Of a stretch of 14,467 nucleotides of DNA, positions 7,023-14,276 are shown piece after piece. How positions within the stretch are numbered: the stretch's first letter is position 1; the number at the start of each line of letters is the position of its first letter. The stretch comes from HIMB59 sp038124765 (GTDB lineage: Bacteria > Pseudomonadota > Alphaproteobacteria > HIMB59), in assembly GCA_038124765.1 (NCBI GenBank), contig JAYPCO010000029.1:1-14467 (forward strand), read 5' to 3'. The position numbers and the translations under genes are program-made. Below the pieces are notes generated by a model. That model ran no database searches. It had not been told where the DNA came from and worked only from the letters and a program-made list of their open reading frames with translations.

Positions 7023-7976
7023 ATGTCTCAGATGATCAAATCATCTATAATTGAAAATCAATATTTAAGAATTAAAACAATCAATTTAGGGGCTACGCTA
7101 GTTGAAGTTTATGATAAAAAGAAAAAAACTAACCTCATATTGAACCTTGGTGTTCTTTCAAACTATAAAAATAATAAACCTTACTTAGGTTCTACTTGTG
7201 GTCGTTTTGCTAATCGAATAAAAAATGCTCAATTTAAAATTGGCAATAAAACCTTTAAATTAAGTAGGAATGAAGGTCGTAATTTATTACATGGCGGCAA
7301 GGTAGGCTTTGACTCTCTCTATTGGAATTTAGTAAAAAAAACTAATCAATTAATCTCTTATGAGCTTTACTCTAAAGATGGCGATCAGGGTTTTCCAGGT
7401 AATTTAAAAGTATTGTGTAATTATCGATTAGTTAAAAATGCAATGACTATTGAATTGACAGGGGTATCTGATCAATCAACCCATATCAACTTAGTAAATC
7501 ATGCTTATTGGAACTTAGATTTAAAAAAAAATACGATACATGATCATGAACTAGTAATTAAAGCCTCTTCATATTTAGAAAATGATAAGGCAAATATCCC
7601 AACAGGAAAAAAAGTAAGAGTTACAAATACCCCATTTGATTTTACTAAATGGCAAAAAATTGGAGTGCAGTTAACAAAGAATGATAAGGGTTTTGATGAA
7701 AATTTCATACTTCAAGGCAATCTTGCCGCTAAACTTTTATCCAAAAAAAGCAATATTATGCTATCCATTTTCACTAATCAGCCTGGCATTCAATTTTATA
7801 CAGGTCAATTTTTAAAATTTAAGTCAAAACAAAAAACGCTATACCCTTATCAAGGCCTATGTTTAGAAACACAAAACTTTCCTAACTCGCCAAATGAAAT
7901 TTCTTTCCCAAGTTCGTTATTAAAAAAAAATAAAATATATAAGCATATTACTAAATATGAAGTTACTCATATCTAG
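7023..7976 (+). CDS. galM: Aldose 1-epimerase (mutarotase)
   Basis: This protein interconverts the alpha and beta anomers of an aldose so that anomer-specific enzymes can act. It is 317 residues long with the full galactose-mutarotase-like fold. GRFANRI contains Arg61, NLLHGG contains His90, and LVNHAYWNL contains the catalytic acid His160. GFDENFIL contains Asp225, and LETQNFPNSPN contains the catalytic base Glu282. It starts two bases after the aldolase stop without an SD and closes the + strand cluster, converging on a - strand gene 13 bases later. Its presence suggests that at least one substrate handled here is an aldose in pyranose form, which is not required for myo-inositol itself. 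Codon usage looks more lysine- and AT-rich than in gabD, but not clearly foreign. Confidence 0.92.
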   Translation: MSQMIKSSIIENQYLRIKTINLGATLVEVYDKKKKTNLILNLGVLSNYKNNKPYLGSTCGRFANRIKNAQFKIGNKTFKLSRNEGRNLLHGGKVGFDSLYWNLVKKTNQLISYELYSKDGDQGFPGNLKVLCNYRLVKNAMTIELTGVSDQSTHINLVNHAYWNLDLKKNTIHDHELVIKASSYLENDKANIPTGKKVRVTNTPFDFTKWQKIGVQLTKNDKGFDENFILQGNLAAKLLSKKSNIMLSIFTNQPGIQFYTGQFLKFKSKQKTLYPYQGLCLETQNFPNSPNEISFPSSLLKKNKIYKHITKYEVTHI

Positions 7977-7989
7977 CTTGGATAAATTA

Positions 7990-8985
7990 TTATAAAGGTC
8001 TAAGTTTAAGGTTTAACTTATCAAATACTTGTTGTGGAATATGATAGGCCATATCTTTTCGCAACGAAAGAACTGATAGTTGGAGTTGAGAACCGCTTAA
8101 ATTTAAATCAATTAATTTTGAAACTTGCAATTCATCGGTAATGTAATTCCAATCAAAAGTTGTATAGATACCTTCACCTTCGATATCATACATTTTCATA
8201 AATATAACAGTATTATTTTCCAATGTAATTCTCACATCAAATGTAGATGAAGCAGGTAAGTCTTTTCTGAGCATATACCCATTATGCTGCAGGTCAGTCA
8301 GAATAGATAAAGTTTCATCAATTTTATCTTGATCTATTTCTTCAAATCCCTGAGGTAAGTTTTGATGCAGTAATCTATTTTCTTGTTTTGATAAATTAAT
8401 TAATTGACCTTTATAAATTTGAATTGATTTAATTTGCTCGCTACCAATATTAACTAAATCATTTGGTACCCAATAATAGCTTCCTGCATCTGTACTTAAG
8501 TTTACCGAAGCAAGATAGGTTTGATTAGTTTTGGGTGGTTTTATATAAGTCCCTGGTTTTTTATAATTATACTCTCCAATATTAAGTTCATATAAATTAT
8601 CTCCATTGGAGTTTTTAAGAAGAAGCTCTATTTTATTTTCATTGTCTAAGCCGAGTTTGTAATAGAGTTTCTCATTAGTAGTTTTAATTTCTGTAAGTTT
8701 GCCTTCTCGAAGTTGGATAAAAAAACGACTTAATAAATCTGTATTGGCAGGAAGATTATAGGCACTAGCCACAACCCATGTTCCCTCAATTTTTTCAATA
8801 ATGGTTTCATCCGCAATGGATTTAAAATTGATATGTGAAATTTCGGGTAGGATTTCATCAAAATTCTCAAATAAAGGTTTAAATTCAATGATATTCGTAG
8901 TTTTTTTATCATCAACATACATGCCCACAGCTATTACAGTTAATAGAAAGGTCAAAGATAAAAGTATTTTTAAATTTTTAATCAT
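7990..8985 (-). CDS. DUF4340 domain-containing membrane-anchored protein
   Basis: This 331-residue protein of unknown function is the last gene of a four-gene ABC operon. An N-terminal hydrophobic stretch (about residues 6-23) followed by a charged segment looks like an uncleaved signal anchor, with the rest facing the periplasm. The body matches the DUF4340 pattern: repeated beta-rich units with short motifs such as IEGTWVV, GLDNENKIELLL and YYWVPNDLVNI. DUF4340 proteins commonly sit beside GldG-like and ABC-2 permease genes and are thought to be accessory components of those systems. Its start overlaps the stop of the upstream GldG-like gene by four bases (ATGA), indicating coupled translation. 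The assignment is by pattern and context. No catalytic residues are recognisable. Confidence 0.78.
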   Translation of the reverse strand: MIKNLKILLSLTFLLTVIAVGMYVDDKKTTNIIEFKPLFENFDEILPEISHINFKSIADETIIEKIEGTWVVASAYNLPANTDLLSRFFIQLREGKLTEIKTTNEKLYYKLGLDNENKIELLLKNSNGDNLYELNIGEYNYKKPGTYIKPPKTNQTYLASVNLSTDAGSYYWVPNDLVNIGSEQIKSIQIYKGQLINLSKQENRLLHQNLPQGFEEIDQDKIDETLSILTDLQHNGYMLRKDLPASSTFDVRITLENNTVIFMKMYDIEGEGIYTTFDWNYITDELQVSKLIDLNLSGSQLQLSVLSLRKDMAYHIPQQVFDKLNLKLRPL

Positions 8986-10817
8986 GACCTACTTTTTCTT
9001 TTTCTGATACCTAATTGGCGAGGTACGATAAACATTAAAACAATAAGTAGAATAGGGAGTAAAAAGGTATTGAGAATATTTATTCTATTAGCTAAATCAT
9101 CAATATCTTTATTGAGCTGTCTTCTGACTTCTCTTAATTGTTTTCTTGTACTTTCAAGGTCTGCCTGGAAATTGGCTAACTCTTCAAGTTGTTGATCAGA
9201 AAGTTGAACATCATTAGTATTGCCGCCACCTGAAAGGTTTTTAATTTGATTTAAAGTTGCATCTAATCTAGCTTGTAGTTCTTGCTCCTGTCCTAAATAT
9301 TGCTGTTCAGCTTCTGCTTGTAGTTTTTGGACTACAGTAAAAGGTCTAAATGGTGTTTCTTTGTTTCTTAAGTCTATAAAATCATTAAATCCAGTCATTG
9401 AGTCTAGAATGTTTGAAACAAGAGATCCGTTATCTGAGCTTTCTTCAATAACTGTGGAGTCTAGAAATCTTTGAACTCTTGCCCAAAAAGCTGTTCGAAT
9501 AAAATCTGCATCACTAAAAACAATTACATTTATATCTTGAGAAGATTGATCAATATGATTTTCAAATTTTTCTTGGTAGTCACTAAAACTTGTTTTAGCT
9601 GTACCGTTCAACTTGACTCCAAAGTCATAGGGTATTCCACTGGGTTTAAAATTATTGATTAGTTTGATGGGATCTAAAACATCCTTCAATGGCAAATCCA
9701 TTGTTAGCTCACTCGAAGATATTAATGGTGAATAAACAACTTGACTATCTTCGTTTAGTGGAGCAAATCCTCCGGGTGAAACCAATCGAACAAGAGACAA
9801 TCCACTTCCAACTGTTTCAGACTGATTAATAAAGTTACCTCGAACTTCAGGCCAATTAAGTTTAAGCATTGTCTGAAGAGAAGTATTATCAGACATATTT
9901 TGCTGAGTTTGTAATCGAGTTGCTTGAGCTCCATCCAGGATAACATTATCGTTGTAATTTAAATTTAAAGTTTGAAATACCTTGGGTAGATCAGAGGATT
10001 TGTTCATATGATCGTTTTTTTCAAAATAAGGATCAACAAAAACTAAAGTATTTCCACCATTTAAGATAAATTGCTCAATTGCATACTCAGTTTTTTCAGA
10101 AACATCTGAGGGATGGTAGACGATTAAAACATCAAGATTGTCAAAATTAGTAGTTTTTTGGTCTAAGGTTTCAAAATCATAATAGTCCTTAAACCGATCT
10201 AAAATAATATATTCGTTTCGATCAGGTTGAGAGTTTGGCGGGACGCTCGTATCTACCCACGAAAGAAATCCTACCTTTGGTTTTTCTACCCGACTCAATT
10301 TATAAACAATATCCGTTAATTGTTTTTCTAAACTACCTGCCTTAGAAGGATCAAAAAATTTGATTACTTCAATATCATCCGTTGTATTGGATGCAATTAA
10401 TCCAAAATATAAATTCGTACCTTCTTGTCCTAATGGAAAACCCTGAATATTATATCGATTAACATAATCTTCTTCATCTGAGTAAGCCTCTGGCTCAATG
10501 ATATTAAATATAATTTTACCTTTAGCTAATTCTTCATATCGATTTAAAAGTCCCTCAATTTGATTTGCATAATTTTGAATAACTGGAATATTTTTAGAAA
10601 GTTGGCGACTATAAATAAACTCTAAGGTTAATGGCTCTTCGAGATTTTTAAGTAAATTTTTAGTACCCTTGGATAAAGTGAATGTATTAGTTTCAGTAAA
10701 ATCGATTCCAAAATTAAAATTAATTTTATTAATGATAAAGTTAAATGATAAAAAAAGAATAATTGTACTAACTACAGATATCAAAAAATTTTTTTTATTT
10801 AATATAGAATTGATCAT
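8982..10817 (-). CDS. GldG-like ABC transporter auxiliary protein
   Basis: This 611-residue protein resembles GldG and the 'ABC-type uncharacterized transport system' auxiliary domain. It has an N-terminal membrane segment at about 11-30, then a long periplasmic region including GFLSWVDT, DVLIVYHPSD and NGGNTLVFVDPYFEKND, which fit the Rossmann-like core of this family. IVFSDADF recurs later. A glutamine- and leucine-rich coiled-coil region lies at about 497-582, broken by a glycine-rich linker near 530, and a C-terminal membrane segment follows (about 583-599) ending in a basic tail. In Bacteroidetes GldG works with GldA and GldF in gliding and secretion, but proteobacterial homologues occur in non-gliding cells with unknown substrate. 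Four-base overlaps with both neighbours show a tight operon. No other gliding gene is present here. Confidence 0.85.
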   Translation of the reverse strand: MINSILNKKNFLISVVSTIILFLSFNFIINKINFNFGIDFTETNTFTLSKGTKNLLKNLEEPLTLEFIYSRQLSKNIPVIQNYANQIEGLLNRYEELAKGKIIFNIIEPEAYSDEEDYVNRYNIQGFPLGQEGTNLYFGLIASNTTDDIEVIKFFDPSKAGSLEKQLTDIVYKLSRVEKPKVGFLSWVDTSVPPNSQPDRNEYIILDRFKDYYDFETLDQKTTNFDNLDVLIVYHPSDVSEKTEYAIEQFILNGGNTLVFVDPYFEKNDHMNKSSDLPKVFQTLNLNYNDNVILDGAQATRLQTQQNMSDNTSLQTMLKLNWPEVRGNFINQSETVGSGLSLVRLVSPGGFAPLNEDSQVVYSPLISSSELTMDLPLKDVLDPIKLINNFKPSGIPYDFGVKLNGTAKTSFSDYQEKFENHIDQSSQDINVIVFSDADFIRTAFWARVQRFLDSTVIEESSDNGSLVSNILDSMTGFNDFIDLRNKETPFRPFTVVQKLQAEAEQQYLGQEQELQARLDATLNQIKNLSGGGNTNDVQLSDQQLEELANFQADLESTRKQLREVRRQLNKDIDDLANRINILNTFLLPILLIVLMFIVPRQLGIRKRKSRS

Positions 10818-11533
10818 GATCTATTTAAAAGCTTAATAATGGTTAAGTAATTCCAAAGGGCCATAAATGAAATAAAAAATAACAAACCTTTAATAGTAAA
10901 AAAACCAGTTTGAATTGTATTGAAATGAGTTAGAAAGCTAAAATTTGAAATTAATTCAATAAACTCCAAAGGAAATATATTAGATATAAAATTAAGCATT
11001 AAAGGAAGCCCACTTATAGTAAACAGAAAAGAAATAAGAATTGATAAAATAAAGGCAATAATTTGATTATTAGTTAGAGAAGAAAAAAATATCCCAAGCG
11101 CTACATAGGAACCGGCCATGATAATGGCCCCTAAATATTGACCAATAATAATAGTATTATCAGGGCTTCCAAGGTAATTGACCGTAATCCAAATTGGGAA
11201 TGTAAGAACAATTGAAAAAATAACAAACAGCCATGTTGCTAAAAATTTACTAATTACAATTTTCCAAAGCGGTAATGGTAGGGTTAAAAGAAGTTCAATT
11301 GTTCCTAATCTTTTTTCCTCTGACCAACTTTTCATTGTCACTGCAGGAATAAAAAAAATAAATACCCAAGGTATAAAACTAAAGAAAGTAGTTAGTTCAG
11401 CGACACCTGAACTAAAAAAACTACCAAAATAGAAGGTAAGTGACATAGATGTCATAATAAATATGGATGTAAAAATATAAGCCACAGGTGTAATAAAAAA
11501 TAATTTTAATTCTCTTTTAATTAGGGCAAGCAT
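10814..11533 (-). CDS. ABC-2 type permease (GldF-like)
   Basis: This 239-residue inner-membrane protein is the membrane subunit of the ABC exporter-like system. It is very hydrophobic, with about six predicted transmembrane segments: near residues 12-36, 45-63, 90-113, 130-150, 155-178 and 215-233. The cytoplasmic loop after the second segment contains KSWSEEKRLGTIELLLTLPL, the family's coupling motif that contacts the ATPase. It overlaps the ATPase stop by one base and the GldG-like gene by four bases, so the three are translated as a unit. What it transports is not known. Family assignment is strong, function is inferred from context. Confidence 0.88.
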   Translation of the reverse strand: MLALIKRELKLFFITPVAYIFTSIFIMTSMSLTFYFGSFFSSGVAELTTFFSFIPWVFIFFIPAVTMKSWSEEKRLGTIELLLTLPLPLWKIVISKFLATWLFVIFSIVLTFPIWITVNYLGSPDNTIIIGQYLGAIIMAGSYVALGIFFSSLTNNQIIAFILSILISFLFTISGLPLMLNFISNIFPLEFIELISNFSFLTHFNTIQTGFFTIKGLLFFISFMALWNYLTIIKLLNRS

Positions 11534-12234
11534 TAATTAATGATCTTTCTAAATTTTTCATCAAGCGTTTTACCAATTTTTCTTTTTAATTGATTAGGGG
11601 TGCCCTCAAATTTTTTTTCACCAGCATCTATAATTAGACACTTGTTACACACCTCAGGTACTTCGTCCAATATGTGAGTTGATATAATAATCGCTTTAGA
11701 CTTGGATAATTTTGTAATCAGTTTTCTTACTTCAAACTTTTGAAGAGGATCTAAGCCATCGGTAGGTTCATCTAAAATTAATAATTTAGGATCATGGATT
11801 AGAGCCTGTGCAATACCTACTCTTCTTTTAAATCCTTTTGATAAGGTTTCTATAGGTACATCTTGAACTTCTTCAAGTTGTAAATCTTTAATAACATTTT
11901 TTATGTTTGAATGATAATTTTTGATACCTCTTACCTGGCAAACATATTCTAAATACATCTTAGGAGAAAAGTCTAAATATAATGGTACCCCCTCAGGTAA
12001 ATAACCAATTAATGACTTAGTAAAAATTGGTTCTTGATCAATATTCTTATCGTTAATTGTAATAACTCCAGCATCTGCTTTAAGATATCCAGTGATAATT
12101 CTCATTGAGGTAGTTTTGCCAGCACCATTGGGTCCTAGAAATCCCATAACATCCCCAACTTTTACCTCAAAAGAAAGGTTATTGATGGCCTGAAATTCGC
12201 CGAAAAACTTTGATAAATTATTAACTTTTAACAT
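11533..12234 (-). CDS. ABC transporter ATP-binding protein (GldA-like)
   Basis: This 233-residue protein is the cytosolic ATPase of the four-gene system and is the first gene of its operon. Walker A is GPNGAGKT (34-41). The Q-loop region reads GYLPEG with Glu81, as in the GldA/NatA-like branch. The signature is LSKGFKRRVG (131-140), Walker B is LLILDEPTDGLDP with Asp155 and Glu156, and the switch His187 is in STHIL. Every catalytic element is intact. It is encoded divergently from xylA across a 132-base intergenic region, with no SD ahead of the ATG. The best partner evidence is the direct overlap with the permease gene. Confidence 0.92.
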   Translation of the reverse strand: MLKVNNLSKFFGEFQAINNLSFEVKVGDVMGFLGPNGAGKTTSMRIITGYLKADAGVITINDKNIDQEPIFTKSLIGYLPEGVPLYLDFSPKMYLEYVCQVRGIKNYHSNIKNVIKDLQLEEVQDVPIETLSKGFKRRVGIAQALIHDPKLLILDEPTDGLDPLQKFEVRKLITKLSKSKAIIISTHILDEVPEVCNKCLIIDAGEKKFEGTPNQLKRKIGKTLDEKFRKIIN

Positions 12235-12240
12235 CTATAT

Positions 12241-12270
12241 AATATGTAATTAAAGAACCCATTATTTCAA
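12241..12270 (-). promoter_or_regulatory. Weak candidate promoter of the ABC/GldG operon
   Basis: Read on the minus strand, TTGAAA (12270-12265, five of six -35 consensus bases) is followed after 18 bases by CATATT (12246-12241, four of six -10 bases). That box ends six bases before the ATG at 12234. This spacing would again give a leaderless transcript, consistent with the lack of an SD. Overlapping AT-rich hexamers in this stretch make the exact -10 uncertain. Confidence 0.3.
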
Positions 12271-12330
12271 GACAATCAGCTCTTTCAAATTGGCAAAAAG
12301 ACCACACTATAACTAAATCTTTAGAGGCTA

Positions 12331-12359
12331 TTGTAATAATAAGCCTAGATAGCTATAGT
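12331..12359 (+). promoter_or_regulatory. xylA promoter, predicted leaderless
   Basis: TTGTAA (12331-12336) and TATAGT (12354-12359) are separated by the optimal 17 bases and match four and five of six consensus positions. Seven bases then lead to the ATG at 12367, so transcription should begin at or one base before the start codon. No SD is present. A short inverted repeat, AGGCT (12325-12329) and AGCCT (12342-12346), brackets the -35 and could be part of an operator. The palindrome ATAGCTAT (12349-12356) overlaps the -10. Confidence 0.55.
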
Positions 12360-12366
12360 TCTTGCC

Positions 12367-13674
12367 ATGTCCGCATATTTCCAAAATATTCCTGAAATCG
12401 CTTTTGAAGGAAAAGCAAGCTCAAACCCGCTGTCTTTTAAATACTATGATGCAAAAAAAATAGTTTTAGGCAAATCCCTTGAGGAACAATTAAGAATGGC
12501 TGTTTGTTATTGGCATACATTTAATTGGCCTGGGGGCGATCCTTTTGGTGGCCAAACTTTTTTAAGACCGTGGATGGAAGCAGGGGATGCCGTTACTAAT
12601 GCTAAAAATAAGTTAGAAAATGCTTTTGATTTTTTCAATAAACTAACGATACCCTATTTTTGTTTTCATGATGCAGACATAGCCCCGGAAGGAAGCTCTT
12701 TTACTGAAACAGAAAAAATTCAAAAAACGATTATTGAAGAAATTGCTAAGAAATTAGAAAATTCAAAAGTTAAATTACTCTGGGGTACGGCAAATTTATT
12801 TAGCCATCGTCGTTACATGGCCGGTGCTGCTACAAACCCCGATCCTGATGTTTTTCAATATGCTGCAGCGCAAGTAAAAATGTGTTTAGAAAATACGCAA
12901 TTATTAAGAGGTCAAAATTATGTTTTATGGGGTGGTAGAGAAGGTTACGAAACTATTCTAAATACCAATATGAAGCAAGAATTAGATCAACTCGGAAGAT
13001 TTTTATCTTTAGTTGCTGAACATAAACATAAAATTGGTTTTACAGGAACTCTGTTAATTGAACCAAAACCGCATGAACCCACAAAACATCAGTATGATTT
13101 TGATGCAGCAAGTGTTTATGCCTTTTTACAAAAATATAATTTAGAGAAAGAGTACAAACTAAATTTAGAGGTAAACCATGCCATTTTAGCAAAGCATACT
13201 TTTGAACATGAAATTGCATATGCAATTGCCAATAATGTTTTTGGTAGTATTGACATTAACCGAGGAGACTATTTAGTTGGCTGGGACACTGATCAATTTC
13301 CAAATAATGTAGAAGAATTAATACTTCCTTTTTACTATATTTTTAAAAACGGCGGACTAAACACGGGTGGCTTGAATATGGATGCTAAAATAAGAAGACA
13401 GTCTATTGACGCTGAGGATTTATTTTATGCACACATTGGCTCCATGGATACCTGTGCAAGAGCATTAATAGCTGTAGAGAAATTAATCAACGATGGTGCT
13501 TATGATCAGTTTTTAAAAAATAGGTATAACAAATGGAGTCTTAATTCAGATATTATGAATAAACTTAGCTTGGATGATATTTATAATAAGGTAAAGAATG
13601 AAAACATCTACCCTGATCCAAAATCTGGACGTCAAGAGTATTTAGAAAATCTTATTAACTCATACATTGATTAA
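12367..13674 (+). CDS. xylA: Xylose isomerase
   Basis: XylA isomerises D-xylose to D-xylulose, and many family members also convert D-glucose to D-fructose. The protein is 435 residues, close to the group II (E. coli type) length. All active-site residues appear at the positions expected from E. coli numbering: His101 and Asp104 in FCFHDADIAPEG, Glu232 and Lys234 in LIEPKPHEP, Glu268 and His271 in LEVNHA, Asp296 in SIDINRGD, Asp307 and Asp309 in GWDTDQFP, and Asp339 in GGLNMDAK. It leads a + strand unit with an HAD phosphatase two bases downstream and then an aldo/keto reductase. No xylulokinase (xylB) or xylose transporter is visible in the window, so the pathway must be completed elsewhere or the enzyme serves another aldose. 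Confidence 0.96.
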   Translation: MSAYFQNIPEIAFEGKASSNPLSFKYYDAKKIVLGKSLEEQLRMAVCYWHTFNWPGGDPFGGQTFLRPWMEAGDAVTNAKNKLENAFDFFNKLTIPYFCFHDADIAPEGSSFTETEKIQKTIIEEIAKKLENSKVKLLWGTANLFSHRRYMAGAATNPDPDVFQYAAAQVKMCLENTQLLRGQNYVLWGGREGYETILNTNMKQELDQLGRFLSLVAEHKHKIGFTGTLLIEPKPHEPTKHQYDFDAASVYAFLQKYNLEKEYKLNLEVNHAILAKHTFEHEIAYAIANNVFGSIDINRGDYLVGWDTDQFPNNVEELILPFYYIFKNGGLNTGGLNMDAKIRRQSIDAEDLFYAHIGSMDTCARALIAVEKLINDGAYDQFLKNRYNKWSLNSDIMNKLSLDDIYNKVKNENIYPDPKSGRQEYLENLINSYID

Positions 13675-13676
13675 TT

Positions 13677-14276
13677 ATGAAAGTTAAAAAATTCTTATTT
13701 GATTTGGGAAATGTATTTTTTGATTGGAATCCTAAGTTAATCTTCAAAAAAGTTATTCCAGATGAAGAGCGACTAGATTATTTCCTAAAAGAAGTTTCAT
13801 TTCCACATTTAGACACAAGATGTGATATAGGTGTTAGTATTAAAGAGGCAGTTAAAGATGCTTGTGAAAAGTTTCCTGAATTCAAATCAGAAATTGAAGT
13901 ATACTACGACTATCATCGACAAATGGTTAATGGTTCTTTTCAGCAATCGATTGATATTTTTTATAAACTAAAATCTCTAGGTTATCCTTGTTTTGTTTTA
14001 TCCAACTGGTCTGCTGAAACTTACGAGGGAATGGAAGATGATTATCCTTTTTTAAAAGATTTTGATGGAAAAATTATTTCTGGCAGAGATCGTTTAATTA
14101 AACCTGACCCTCAAATATATGAATTAGCTATAAATCGATTTAACTTAGTCCCCAGTGAGACAGTTTTCATAGATGATCGTGCGGATAATATCGAAACTGC
14201 TGTTCAGTTAGGTTTTCATACAATTCATTTGACTGACCCCTCAAAGATTGCTGATCTAATTGAGTCTTATTTGTAA
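13677..14276 (+). CDS. HAD-superfamily (subfamily IA) hydrolase, sugar-phosphatase like
   Basis: This 199-residue protein is probably a phosphatase acting on a small sugar phosphate, similar in type to the YihX alpha-glucose-1-phosphatase group. Motif I is FDLGNVFFDWN with nucleophile Asp9. As in YihX, the second acidic residue of the usual DxD is replaced by Gly within DLGNV. A helical cap follows. Motif II is VLSNWS with Ser109, motif III is the Lys142 in RLIKPDP, and motif IV is FIDDRADN with Asp166 and Asp167. The start lies two bases after the xylA stop with no SD, so it should be cotranslated with xylA. A link to xylose or glucose phosphate turnover is inferred from position only. Confidence 0.87.
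   Translation: MKVKKFLFDLGNVFFDWNPKLIFKKVIPDEERLDYFLKEVSFPHLDTRCDIGVSIKEAVKDACEKFPEFKSEIEVYYDYHRQMVNGSFQQSIDIFYKLKSLGYPCFVLSNWSAETYEGMEDDYPFLKDFDGKIISGRDRLIKPDPQIYELAINRFNLVPSETVFIDDRADNIETAVQLGFHTIHLTDPSKIADLIESYL

Noticed and set aside
7977..8020. Bidirectional terminator between the converging galM and DUF4340 genes
   Set aside because: The gap is only 13 bases, and the nearby AAGTT/AACTT pairing is short, AT-rich and inside the coding sequence. No convincing hairpin was seen.
8982..12234. Evidence for gliding motility
   Set aside because: Only the ABC part of the Gld set resembles gliding genes. No other gld, spr or secretion genes are present, and homologous operons occur in non-gliding proteobacteria.
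12290..12313. TTGGCA and TATAAC as an alternative xylA promoter
   Set aside because: The spacing is 12 bases, too short for a normal sigma-70 type promoter, while TTGTAA-N17-TATAGT downstream has ideal geometry.
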